Source of the DNA: Litorivicinus sp.
GTDB taxonomy: Bacteria > Pseudomonadota > Gammaproteobacteria > Pseudomonadales > Litorivicinaceae
Assembly (NCBI GenBank): GCA_018402605.1
Contig: JAGYIK010000050.1
Span: forward strand, 1 to 7,898
Length of the DNA stretch: 7,898 nt
Direction: 5' to 3'
In this document: positions 1 through 6,357 of the stretch, piece after piece
How the letters are laid out: each line of letters opens with the position of its first letter
How positions within the stretch are numbered: the stretch's first letter is position 1
Position numbers and translations under genes: made by a program
Notes under the pieces: model-generated
What the model was told of the DNA's origin: nothing
Database searches by the model: none
The model's input: the letters and a program-made list of their open reading frames with translations, nothing else

Positions 1-197
1 TAGCCTGCCGGTTGTGAAAAAATCGGTCCGGAGTCTATTCAAACGGATCGAGCACGCCATGGCGCGTCGCGAATGGCCGATCGGGGCGGTGTACTGTCTC
101 CGTGCGAAAAAAGAGCGCAGCGCCTACATTCAAAGCAAACCCAGCACATTTGCCAGACTCACCGGCGCCCATGCGGGGTTGCGACCTGCGGTCAACC
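1..197. other. Unassigned left-edge stretch downstream of the ydiJ-like gene
   Basis: I recognise no gene here. A plus-strand frame is open from the left edge and, from a GTG at 14, would run to a stop at 242-244, overlapping the end of the ydiJ-like gene. Its product is basic, low in recognisable motifs and has no clear ribosome binding site. On the minus strand an ATG at 60 opens a frame that leaves the window, also without a ribosome binding site. A run of six A at 107-112 (six T on the minus strand) lies about 85 bases after the ydiJ stop, but no stable stem with a usable loop precedes it, so I do not call a terminator. The stretch could be intergenic or the edge of a neighbouring gene. 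Confidence 0.4.
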
Positions 198-3100
198 TTA
201 GGCGTCGCCCAGCACTTCACGTAGTGCCGAAATCGGATGCTTGATCGCCTGGTTTGAGAACCGTTTAACCTGCGAGCGGCAGGAGTATCCGGTCGCCAGA
301 ATCTCGCCACGACCGGGTTCCAAAGCGTCAACCTTGGGTGCCCAACTTTGTGCATAGATCGTCTTTGAGGTTTGCAGGTTATGGCGTTCATGGCCGTAGG
401 TTCCGGCCATCCCGCAGCAGCCTACACTTTCGATACTGAGCTGATGCCCAGCGAGTGCGAACAGCGTTTGCCAGGACTTCAACGAGTCTTTGGCATTCGT
501 AGCCTCGGTGCAATGGGCGAATAGGCGATATTTTTTAACCGGCAATACAGTTGGCACTTCACCAGCCAGTAAGCGGGTGGCAATAAAATCTTGGATCAAC
601 ATGACGTTTGGCGTTTCAATGCCCGCCTCAAGATATTCAGAGCGGTATGTCAGAGTCATCGATGGATCCACACCCACTAAAGGCAATCCAATGTCACTGA
701 GTTGATTGAGGCGCTCCGCATTTTTACGCGCTAAACGATTGAACCAATTGAGAAAACCATGAACATGGAGTGGCTTTCCATTGGCACTAAATGGCATCAA
801 CGTTGGCTCGAAGCCTAAGCGATTCAGCACGTGGAATAGATCGATCACGACCTGAGTTTCGAAATAACTGGTGAAGGCATCCTGTACGACGACAACCTGC
901 CGCGCAAACCGACCTGGATCTTCTTCTCGCATCACTTTCAGATCGTCAAGTGACGCGACTCGGAAGCCAGCCTCAGCAATACCGCGATGTGGATCCGTAC
1001 CGGAAAGCCGCGGTGAGTCGACCAGACCCATTTTCTCGAAAATGAAGCGACCTATTGAAGAGCCCACGATGCCGTTGTACACACCCGGGACCTGGGCCGC
1101 CACAGGCAATACATACTCAAGTGTTCCAACGATCCAATCTTTAAGAGGACGCGCATATCGGCTGTAATAGGCGCTCAAGAATTGGCTTCGAAAGGTCGGG
1201 ACACTGACTTTGATGGGGCATTGTCCTGTGCATGACTTGCACGCAAGACAACCATTCATCGCCTCAAATACGTCATGGCTAAAATCATACTGGCCCGTTT
1301 TACGCGTCATCGATCTCCAGATTTTTGCGGGATAACCGATGATCTCAGAGGTCACCGACGGCGTTGGAAGCGATGTCACACCGGCATCGGAAAGCCGCGT
1401 AACCCATTCGCGCATCAAGCCCGCGCGGCCTTTCGGACTGTGGCGACGATCCCGAGTTGCCTTCCAACTAGGGCACATTCTGTCATCCGGATCATAGTTG
1501 TGGCATGCCCCGTTGCCATTACAAACCAATGCAGTGGACGCCTTCTCAACCAGCGCACTCGCGATTCGCCGGTCCCGAGTGCCACGCAAAGGGACCTCGT
1601 CGATTTTTAACAAGGGGGTCTCAGCTGTCGGTCCTGCGATCTTTCCGGGGTTCAAGCGGTTTTCAGGGTCAAAGAGGGCTTTAACGGCGCAGATTGTTGG
1701 ATACAGCGCGCCGAAAAATAATGGCGCATATTCCGAACGCACACCCTTGCCATGCTCACCCCACAACAAACCGTGGTATTTCTTGGTCAGTTCAACAACC
1801 TGATCCGTAATCTCTCGAATCATGGGTAAGGAATCCGGATCTTTTAAATCGAGGGCAGGGCGGACGTGCAATACACCGGCGTCAACGTGACCAAACATGC
1901 CGTAGTCAAGCTGGTGTGCGTCTAACACCTCACGAAACTCGCCAATGAACGACGCCAAATTCTCGGGCGGAACACAGGTGTCTTCGACAAAAGCCACCGG
2001 TTTCTTCGCGCTCTGCACGCCACCAAGCAGCCCCACAGCGCGCTTTCGCATCGCCCAAATTTGATTCACCTGACTGCGACCACGTGCAATGGTGTGGGCA
2101 AATGATCGTCCACCCGATTCGGCAACCGTTGAGAGATGTTGACTGAAGCGATCCACCTTAAGCGCGAGCGCTTCCGCATCAAAATCAGTAAATTCAACCA
2201 AGTTGATTCCTTGAAGCGTTTGCGACCCGCTTGGGAAATATTCAGCAACGCTATCCCAAACAAAATCGTTCATGGCCAGGTTCAAGACCTTCGAATCCAC
2301 CGTTTCAATGGAAGTGGCGCCGTGCGTCATGAGCTCTTGGGCATCGAGGAGAGCATCCATGAATGATGCATATTGCACAGAGACAAGACAGATTTCTGTC
2401 GGCAACAATTCAAGGTTGATTTTGGCCTCCGTGACAAAGGCCAGCGTACCCTCGGATCCACAAATGACGGCATTGAGATCGATCGCGCCATCATCGGTTC
2501 TGACGTGTTTGAGGTCATATCCAGTGAGGCATCGGTTTAATTTGGGGAAACCTGCTTCTATTGCATCCCGATTTTCATCGTGGAGTTCCCGAAGGACACG
2601 GCCGATGCGTCCCTCGGTCGAATTTTCAGGTAATGCATCGAGCTCGGCGTCGGTGATCACGCGGCTATGGAGGGTCTCGCCGCTCAACAAAACCGAGCGC
2701 ATTTCAATGACGTGATCTCGGGTTTTTCCATAGCGTACCGAGCCCTGGCCCGATGCGTCGGTACTGATCATCCCGCCAATCGTGGCACGGTTGGAGGTCG
2801 ACAAGTCTGGTGCGAAAAACAAGCCATGCTCGCGGATTTGGCTATTCAAGTGATCTTTGACTGCCCCACATTGCACGCGAGCCCAGCGTTCTTCGACGTT
2901 CACCTCGAGAATCTGATTCATGTGCCGTGATGTATCGACAATGATGCCGTCACCCAAACTCTGTGCGTTGGTGCCGGTGCCGCCACCACGTGGGTAGAGA
3001 GTGACATTCGGAAAGTCGTGGGCGGTCCGCGCCAAGCGTACGACGTCGTCATGATGGCGTGGGAATACCGCCGCTTGTGGCGTGATTTGGTAGATCGAAT

Positions 3101-3233
3101 TGTCCGTCGCCAAGACCGCACGCGTGGCCTCGTCGAAGGCGATTTCGCCTTCAAATCCAGATACCGCAAGCGCCTGCAAGAAAGCCCCCGCTTCCGAGCG
3201 AATCGGATCATATGATTCAAGGCGTGGGATCAT
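198..3233 (-). CDS. ydiJ: YdiJ-like FAD/iron-sulfur 2-hydroxyacid (D-2-hydroxyglutarate type) dehydrogenase
   Basis: Predicted flavin- and iron-sulfur-dependent dehydrogenase that oxidises a D-2-hydroxyacid and passes electrons on. E. coli YdiJ, of nearly the same length (about 1018 residues), is reported to act on D-2-hydroxyglutarate; the substrate here is inferred. The 1011-residue product has a GlcD-type FAD-binding half with the loop RGGGTGTNAQSLG at about 82-94. The FAD-oxidase C-terminal signatures follow: FGHVDAGVLHVRP near 447, GEHGKGVRS near 492 and NPGK near 528. A ferredoxin-like region has cysteines at 571, 577 and 587, then CLACKSCTGQCP at 662-673. A GlpC/HdrD-like C-terminal part has Cys907, CCGMAGTYGHE from 939 and Cys985. 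I chose ATG 3233 because GAGGG stands seven bases upstream. A longer frame to 3320 adds 29 residues that do not look like the family and would use up the divergent promoter region. It is divergent from ycgN. No terminator is evident after it. Confidence 0.93.
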   Translation of the reverse strand: MIPRLESYDPIRSEAGAFLQALAVSGFEGEIAFDEATRAVLATDNSIYQITPQAAVFPRHHDDVVRLARTAHDFPNVTLYPRGGGTGTNAQSLGDGIIVDTSRHMNQILEVNVEERWARVQCGAVKDHLNSQIREHGLFFAPDLSTSNRATIGGMISTDASGQGSVRYGKTRDHVIEMRSVLLSGETLHSRVITDAELDALPENSTEGRIGRVLRELHDENRDAIEAGFPKLNRCLTGYDLKHVRTDDGAIDLNAVICGSEGTLAFVTEAKINLELLPTEICLVSVQYASFMDALLDAQELMTHGATSIETVDSKVLNLAMNDFVWDSVAEYFPSGSQTLQGINLVEFTDFDAEALALKVDRFSQHLSTVAESGGRSFAHTIARGRSQVNQIWAMRKRAVGLLGGVQSAKKPVAFVEDTCVPPENLASFIGEFREVLDAHQLDYGMFGHVDAGVLHVRPALDLKDPDSLPMIREITDQVVELTKKYHGLLWGEHGKGVRSEYAPLFFGALYPTICAVKALFDPENRLNPGKIAGPTAETPLLKIDEVPLRGTRDRRIASALVEKASTALVCNGNGACHNYDPDDRMCPSWKATRDRRHSPKGRAGLMREWVTRLSDAGVTSLPTPSVTSEIIGYPAKIWRSMTRKTGQYDFSHDVFEAMNGCLACKSCTGQCPIKVSVPTFRSQFLSAYYSRYARPLKDWIVGTLEYVLPVAAQVPGVYNGIVGSSIGRFIFEKMGLVDSPRLSGTDPHRGIAEAGFRVASLDDLKVMREEDPGRFARQVVVVQDAFTSYFETQVVIDLFHVLNRLGFEPTLMPFSANGKPLHVHGFLNWFNRLARKNAERLNQLSDIGLPLVGVDPSMTLTYRSEYLEAGIETPNVMLIQDFIATRLLAGEVPTVLPVKKYRLFAHCTEATNAKDSLKSWQTLFALAGHQLSIESVGCCGMAGTYGHERHNLQTSKTIYAQSWAPKVDALEPGRGEILATGYSCRSQVKRFSNQAIKHPISALREVLGDA

Positions 3234-3240
3234 GCAGAAG

Positions 3241-3245
3241 CCCTC
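3241..3245 (-). promoter_or_regulatory. Shine-Dalgarno GAGGG fixing the ydiJ start
   Basis: On the minus strand GAGGG is followed by seven bases and ATG at 3233. The upstream alternative start at 3320 has no comparable site, so this decides for the 1011-residue protein. Confidence 0.75.
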
Positions 3246-3251
3246 AGGATA

Positions 3252-3280
3252 ATTCGACAACCAACACACAATTGTGTCAT
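3252..3280 (-). promoter_or_regulatory. Candidate sigma-70 promoter for ydiJ
   Basis: On the minus strand ATGACA (3275-3280, five of six to TTGACA) is separated by 17 bases from TCGAAT (3252-3257, four of six to TATAAT). Transcription would start near 3245, giving a very short leader of about 12 bases that starts at the Shine-Dalgarno, which weakens the call. It overlaps almost exactly the candidate promoter for ycgN on the other strand. Confidence 0.35.
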
Positions 3281-3283
3281 AAA
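3254..3283 (+). promoter_or_regulatory. Candidate sigma-70 promoter for ycgN
   Basis: TCGACA (3254-3259, five of six to TTGACA) is separated by 18 bases from CATAAA (3278-3283, four of six to TATAAT). Transcription would start near 3290, leaving a leader of about 35 bases before the ycgN ATG. The prediction rests only on consensus matching. Confidence 0.4.
3266..3277. promoter_or_regulatory. Perfect 12-base palindrome, candidate operator
   Basis: ACACAATTGTGT is its own reverse complement and lies in the gap between the divergent ydiJ-like and ycgN genes, inside the spacer of both candidate promoters. The symmetry stops at both ends (the next bases are C and C). It matches no operator consensus I can name with confidence, and no regulator gene is adjacent in the window. 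Confidence 0.4.
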
Positions 3284-3324
3284 AGATGCTCTTCAACCAC
3301 GCCAGACATGGGTTCCTCAATTAG

Positions 3325-3762
3325 ATGGCATTTTGGCAACACAAGTCGCTCGACGAAATGACAACTATCGAATGGGAATCGCTGTGCGACGGCTGCGGCC
3401 TATGTTGCCTGCATAAGTTCGAAGACATCCAAACCGAGGTTGTCGAATTCACCTGTGTGAAATGCCAGCATCTGGACAGCGCGCGACGTTGCGGCGTCTA
3501 TGCCAATCGGATTGGCTTGGTCGATGGATGTCTCAATGTTCGTGATATTCCGCGCACAGATTATCGCTGGTTACCTGAAAGCTGCGCGTATCGCCGACTG
3601 GACGAAGGACGCGAACTCCCCAAGTGGCATCCACTCATCATCGGTGATCGTACGGCCATGGAAGAGGGCGGATACTGTGTCGGTGACTGGGCGATTGGTG
3701 ATGATCAAGTCGAGCACGTGGATGAGGATTTCATTGTGACTATAAAGGTAAGTCCAACCTAA
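3325..3762 (+). CDS. ycgN: YcgN / UPF0260 cysteine-cluster protein
   Basis: A 145-residue protein of the YcgN (UPF0260, CxxCxxCC) family. Its biochemical role is not established; the conserved cysteines suggest iron-sulfur or zinc binding. Near the N-terminus FWQHKSLDEM is followed by EWESLCDGCGLCCLHK, with Cys21, 24, 27 and 28. Further cysteines are at 44, 47, 56, 69, 87 and 118. WLPESCAYR (82-90) and LPKWHPL (98-104) resemble E. coli YcgN (about 153 residues) from memory. ATG 3325 is the only sensible start: an in-frame TAG occupies 3322-3324 directly before it, and the next ATG would remove the conserved FWQ segment. The ribosome binding site is weak. It is divergent from ydiJ, and its stop codon abuts that of the convergent hydrolase with no bases between. 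Confidence 0.92.
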   Translation: MAFWQHKSLDEMTTIEWESLCDGCGLCCLHKFEDIQTEVVEFTCVKCQHLDSARRCGVYANRIGLVDGCLNVRDIPRTDYRWLPESCAYRRLDEGRELPKWHPLIIGDRTAMEEGGYCVGDWAIGDDQVEHVDEDFIVTIKVSPT

Positions 3763-4701
3763 TCAACTCAACAGAAATGATTGAATTTCCTCGATTTGAT
3801 TCCGGGTATTCAAGAAGGGCGCGTGGCCCGCATCCGGAACATCCAGACGCTCAACACGTAGCGCACTTTGCACCATGCGATCGGCAATGTCGGCAGTCAA
3901 AATGTCCGATTCCATGCCACGGATCACCAGCATCGGCGCAGTGATCGACGAAAACATGGTCCAGGCCAAGGGTTTATTTTGCGACTCACCAAATCGCTCC
4001 AGAATCGCTGGATCATAGTGTTGGATGAGTTGGCCTTGCGCATTGCGTCGTAACGAGTGCAACACCAAGATTTGCCACTCAGCATCGGTGAGCTCTCCAA
4101 AGGGCGCGTATACCCCACGCAGATAGGCTTCGGCCTCCTGGTATGTCTCGAAGGTCTGCAGTTCGCCTGTATAGGCACGGATGCGCTCGATGGCCTCATC
4201 TGGAACTTCGGGGCCGATGTCGTTCAGTACCAATCGATCAATCATTCGACGCGTTTGCGGATGCGAAGCGAGCATCATCCCAATGACGCCGCCCATACTG
4301 GTTCCAACCCAATGGACCTTTCGCCGCTTGGCAAACTCCGCAATCAGATCCTGTGCAATGGCGTGATAGGTCGCAAAGGAATAACGACTTGCAGGCAACC
4401 AGCTACTTTTGCCGCGCCCCGGGGTATCCGGGCAAATACAGAAAAAATTCGCACTTAAGACCGAGGCAAGGGCGCAAAAATCAGTTCCCGTACGCGCAAA
4501 CCCGTGCCACATGATCACAGGGGTTGCATCTGGGTCGCCAAATGTTCTGACGCACACCTCAGCGCCTTGACTGCGCGCGACGTACTCACGGTATCCTGTG
4601 AGTTGGATTGCTGAGCTGGGAAGGGTGCGCTTAACTGTACTCGCAGAGGTAGGCTGTGGCCTCAGTAACCTCAACAGCAAACGTTTGGCCTTTTGGTACA
4701 T
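3763..4701 (-). CDS. Alpha/beta-fold hydrolase
   Basis: A 312-residue alpha/beta hydrolase; the substrate cannot be told from sequence. The catalytic set is complete: oxyanion-hole HGFAR at 66-70, nucleophile Ser135 in GTSMGG, acid Asp266 in RGMESDIL and His293 in DAGHAPFL. DTPGRGKS at 92-99 is the usual segment between the oxyanion loop and the nucleophile elbow. The N-terminus is short, basic and leucine-rich, and no cleavable signal peptide is evident. The start is uncertain. ATG 4701 has GGAGA eight bases upstream, ATG 4716 (317 residues) lacks such a site, and TTG 4674 is possible. All lie inside ppnP. After the ppnP stop the first start-type codon is a GTG at residue 49, which would remove the beginning of the fold. 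Translation is therefore probably coupled to ppnP. Confidence 0.88.
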   Translation of the reverse strand: MYQKAKRLLLRLLRPQPTSASTVKRTLPSSAIQLTGYREYVARSQGAEVCVRTFGDPDATPVIMWHGFARTGTDFCALASVLSANFFCICPDTPGRGKSSWLPASRYSFATYHAIAQDLIAEFAKRRKVHWVGTSMGGVIGMMLASHPQTRRMIDRLVLNDIGPEVPDEAIERIRAYTGELQTFETYQEAEAYLRGVYAPFGELTDAEWQILVLHSLRRNAQGQLIQHYDPAILERFGESQNKPLAWTMFSSITAPMLVIRGMESDILTADIADRMVQSALRVERLDVPDAGHAPFLNTRNQIEEIQSFLLS

Positions 4702-4909
4702 TGAATTCGTCTCCATCCGAATACAGAACCGGTTCCGGATCGTCGTGACGTTGTACTACAAGCGCACCACTAATCACCACCATTCGTTCGTTTTCCGATG
4801 TTGAAAACTCATATGAGCCTGGCGCCATGACACCGACTGAGCTTTTACCGTTGCTGTTATCAAATCCAAGCGATAGGACCTGATCATCAAAATATCGGTT
4901 GACCTGCAT
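4631..4909 (-). CDS. ppnP: PpnP-type pyrimidine/purine nucleoside phosphorylase
   Basis: A 92-residue cupin-like protein of the PpnP (YaiE, UPF0345) family. Characterised members split a broad range of nucleosides with phosphate into base and ribose-1-phosphate. Diagnostic segments are YF at 6-7, SVGVMAPGSYEFST at 24-37, MVVISGAL at 43-50, FNVP at 69-72 and the C-terminal YLCEY. The length matches E. coli PpnP (94 residues). ATG 4909 is strongly supported by AGGAGG nine bases upstream. The last 71 bases are shared, in another frame, with the beginning of the alpha/beta hydrolase gene. The DUF1330 gene lies 66 bases upstream on the same strand, so ppnP may be read from its own promoter, from the DUF1330 transcript, or both. 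Confidence 0.93.
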   Translation of the reverse strand: MQVNRYFDDQVLSLGFDNSNGKSSVGVMAPGSYEFSTSENERMVVISGALVVQRHDDPEPVLYSDGDEFNVPKGQTFAVEVTEATAYLCEYS

Positions 4910-4951
4910 TGGGGGAGTCCTCCTTTAGGGATCGATCTACATCGTTAATTT

Positions 4952-4979
4952 AACATAATAATGATTATGCGCATTTTAA
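4952..4979 (-). promoter_or_regulatory. Candidate promoter for ppnP
   Basis: On the minus strand TTAAAA (4974-4979) is followed after 16 bases by TATGTT (4952-4957); each matches four of six consensus positions. The -35 element overlaps the stop codon of the DUF1330 gene. The leader before the ppnP ATG would be about 35 bases and contains the strong AGGAGG. Confidence 0.3.
4954..4970. promoter_or_regulatory. A/T-rich dyad resembling a Fur box
   Basis: CATAATAATGATTATG (4954-4969) has six-base arms in inverted repeat. TAATAATGATTATGC (4956-4970) matches the 15-base Fur consensus TGATAATNATTATCA at 12 of 15 positions, counting the free centre. It overlaps the spacer and -10 element of the candidate ppnP promoter, where a repressor would act. 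A chance match in A/T-rich DNA is possible, and neither flanking gene is a known iron gene. Confidence 0.35.
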
Positions 4980-5269
4980 TCTGGGTCGACGCCAATAATG
5001 GTGAAGGCACCGGCACTGGCGCGAAGCTCTAACAAGTCGTGGTATGCGTCTGACTCATACCAGCCAACCATGGCTTCCTTGGATGGAAACCAAAATAACG
5101 CGATTTGCGAAAAGTCGCCCAGACCGTTTTCATCATCTAACGTGATTGGCGCCTCAGCACGAAATCGTAATTCACCGTCGAATGGTTTTAATGTCTCTGG
5201 GACGCGTGCACGATACAGCGCATAATCGGATGCGTTGCGAACACGAATTAATGCAATCATACGAACCAT
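4976..5269 (-). CDS. DUF1330 family protein
   Basis: A 97-residue protein resembling the DUF1330 family, which has a dimeric ferredoxin-like alpha/beta-barrel fold and no general function. Features that fit are an N-terminal strand with MIALIRV, a YALYRARVPETLKPFDGEL helix and turn, the FP at 61-62 before a helix, WYESDAYHDLLELR at 70-83 and a hydrophobic last strand. ATG 5269 is preferred over the internal ATG at 5260 because AGAGGA lies about ten bases upstream of it. It is followed by ppnP on the same strand after 66 bases, and is divergent from the AlkA-like gene across 23 bases. No signal peptide or membrane segment is present. A function in nucleoside or alkylation metabolism cannot be inferred from position alone. 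Confidence 0.82.
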   Translation of the reverse strand: MVRMIALIRVRNASDYALYRARVPETLKPFDGELRFRAEAPITLDDENGLGDFSQIALFWFPSKEAMVGWYESDAYHDLLELRASAGAFTIIGVDPD

Positions 5270-5289
5270 CGTTGGCCAGTCCTCTTTTT

Positions 5290-5318
5290 GTTATGGTGTT
5301 TTCTATTCAAGCGCTCAA
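5290..5318 (-). promoter_or_regulatory. Candidate promoter for the DUF1330 gene
   Basis: On the minus strand TTGAGC (5313-5318) is separated by 17 bases from CATAAC (5290-5295); each matches four of six consensus positions. Both elements lie within the first codons of the divergent AlkA-like gene, and the -10 covers that gene's ATG. With only 23 bases between the two genes, a promoter in this position is expected. Confidence 0.35.
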
Positions 5319-5910
5319 CGCTTCACAGCATCTAAGCAAGCTCGGCTCAAAAAAGCTATCGGATTTTATCGCGCAAACCGGCCCAATTGAGATCCCGTGC
5401 CGCTATGGCGAGGATCCATTGATGGGCTTGTGCCGGATTGTCATTGGCCAACAACTTTCCGGTCGCGCCGCACAGGCCATATGGACTCGGATCGAAACAC
5501 AATTTACAACACGAAACGCGCGCCTTTTGGCCTTTCAGGCAGCCGACGTGGCGCTTGAGGGTGTCTCAAAGAGCAAGACAAAAACACTCCAAGCCATTGC
5601 TTTATTGGGTGAAAAAGGTCTTAACCAGATCGCATCGTTATCCCCACAAGAGCGCGATGCGCGTTTGATCGCACTGAAAGGCATTGGCCCATGGACTGTA
5701 GCCATGTGGAATCTGTTTGTATTGGGAGAACCGGATTGCTGGAGTGACGGCGACCTGATTTTGAAGCGTATTAGCAACCAGTTCGCTGCCGAAATCCACA
5801 TGGATCGCGAACAATGGATCGACTGCGCCTCACCTTTTCGGTCCTACCTCGCGCTCTATCTCTGGGCGTTTAACGATCAAGCGAAGTTAACGGATGTAAC
5901 CATCCGCTGA
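5293..5910 (+). CDS. AlkA-like DNA-3-methyladenine glycosylase (HhH-GPD family)
   Basis: A 205-residue DNA glycosylase that should cut alkylated bases such as 3-methyladenine from DNA, opening base-excision repair. It consists of the HhH-GPD domain only: the N-terminal domain of E. coli AlkA (282 residues) is absent, as in many short bacterial relatives. LCRIVIGQQLSGRAA at 46-60 is the typical helix at the start of the domain. LIALKGIGPWTVAMW at 125-139 is the helix-hairpin-helix. WSDGDLIL at 150-157 holds the catalytic aspartate, Asp154 by alignment with AlkA Asp238. ATG 5293 is preferred because a longer frame from 5146 is antisense to the DUF1330 gene and unrelated to the family. No clear ribosome binding site precedes it, and GTG 5296 is an alternative. 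Its last 24 bases overlap the convergent ogt gene. Confidence 0.88.
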   Translation: MVFSIQALNASQHLSKLGSKKLSDFIAQTGPIEIPCRYGEDPLMGLCRIVIGQQLSGRAAQAIWTRIETQFTTRNARLLAFQAADVALEGVSKSKTKTLQAIALLGEKGLNQIASLSPQERDARLIALKGIGPWTVAMWNLFVLGEPDCWSDGDLILKRISNQFAAEIHMDREQWIDCASPFRSYLALYLWAFNDQAKLTDVTIR

Positions 5911-6357
5911 GACCTGGATCCCCTCCCGCTCAAGCAACTGGCGTTTGAGATCCAGGCCCCAAGAGAATCCTCCAAGACCCCGATCGCGGCGAACAACCCG
6001 ATGACACGGCACAATCACCACATAGGGATTGCTGCCACAGGCACTGGCCACAGCACGCGTTGCGCGCGGATTGCCGGCCATGGCAGCCAGTTCAGAGTAG
6101 CTCCGAACTTCACCTCGAGGAATCTGGCGCATGGCTTCCCATACTTTTTGGTGAAATTCCGATCCTTGTGACACGATCGGAATGTGCTGACCGTCGATCT
6201 GCCCATCAAGACAGGCACGGACTTGCTCTACAAGGTGCTGCTCTGCAGGCAACACCTCGGTGGGTGCGCGCTTTGTCTGTGTCACGCGAACAAGGCCTTC
6301 AGGCGCCAGTTCAAGCAGGATATGACCGAGGCTGGTGTCGATTATTGTCTCACTCAT
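5887..6357 (-). CDS. ogt: Ogt-type methylated-DNA-[protein]-cysteine S-methyltransferase
   Basis: A 156-residue suicidal repair protein that transfers the methyl group of O6-methylguanine (and O4-methylthymine) to its own cysteine. The active-site motif VIVPCHRV is intact, with Cys118 in PCHR (117-120). RAVASACGSNP at 101-111 carries the arginine finger (Arg101) and the hinge asparagine (Asn110), and FSWGLDLKRQLLEREG is the usual tail. It lacks the N-terminal Ada sensor domain, so it is a repair enzyme rather than a regulator. ATG 6357 is supported by AGGAG seven bases upstream and by the ATGA overlap with the stop of the 58-residue gene; a frame extending to 6468 would merely be antisense-like filler. 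It is the last gene of the sulfur-transport series and is convergent with the AlkA-like gene. Confidence 0.94.
   Translation of the reverse strand: MSETIIDTSLGHILLELAPEGLVRVTQTKRAPTEVLPAEQHLVEQVRACLDGQIDGQHIPIVSQGSEFHQKVWEAMRQIPRGEVRSYSELAAMAGNPRATRAVASACGSNPYVVIVPCHRVVRRDRGLGGFSWGLDLKRQLLEREGIQVSADGYIR
5891..5906. terminator. Perfect hairpin in the alkA-like/ogt 3' overlap
   Basis: CGGATG (5891-5896) and CATCCG (5901-5906) form a six-base perfect stem with a TAAC loop. It falls entirely inside the 24 bases where the two convergent coding regions overlap. No run of T follows on either strand, so it is not a standard intrinsic terminator. It could still help end transcription, pause polymerase or protect 3' ends, or it may simply be a coding coincidence. 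Confidence 0.3.

Noticed and set aside
95..130. Possible intrinsic terminator after ydiJ (minus strand GC-rich stretch then six T)
   Set aside because: The GC-rich bases GCGCTGCGC leave a one-base loop and cannot form a stable hairpin, so only the T run is real.
1..244. Plus-strand frame open from the left edge to 244, possible end of a neighbouring gene
   Set aside because: The product is basic and unrecognised, and it enters the ydiJ coding end. It may be real but cannot be supported from this window.
35..391. 118-residue minus-strand frame across the end of the ydiJ-like gene
   Set aside because: It overlaps the conserved C-terminal part of ydiJ in another frame and has an Arg-rich, motif-free product.
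2272..2715. 147-residue plus-strand frame within the ydiJ-like gene
   Set aside because: It is antisense to the strongly conserved FAD-binding half, has no recognisable motif and no ribosome binding site; it is a shadow of a real gene.
3234..3320. N-terminal extension of the ydiJ-like protein to an ATG at 3320
   Set aside because: The extra 29 residues do not fit the family, the site lacks a Shine-Dalgarno, and ATG 3233 has GAGGG at ideal spacing and gives the family length.
4057..4458. 133-residue plus-strand frame antisense to the hydrolase
   Set aside because: The catalytic motifs of the hydrolase lie on the minus strand through this stretch; the plus frame has no family features.
5146..5292. 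N-terminal extension of the AlkA-like protein
   Set aside because: These codons are antisense to the DUF1330 gene and encode nothing like the glycosylase family.
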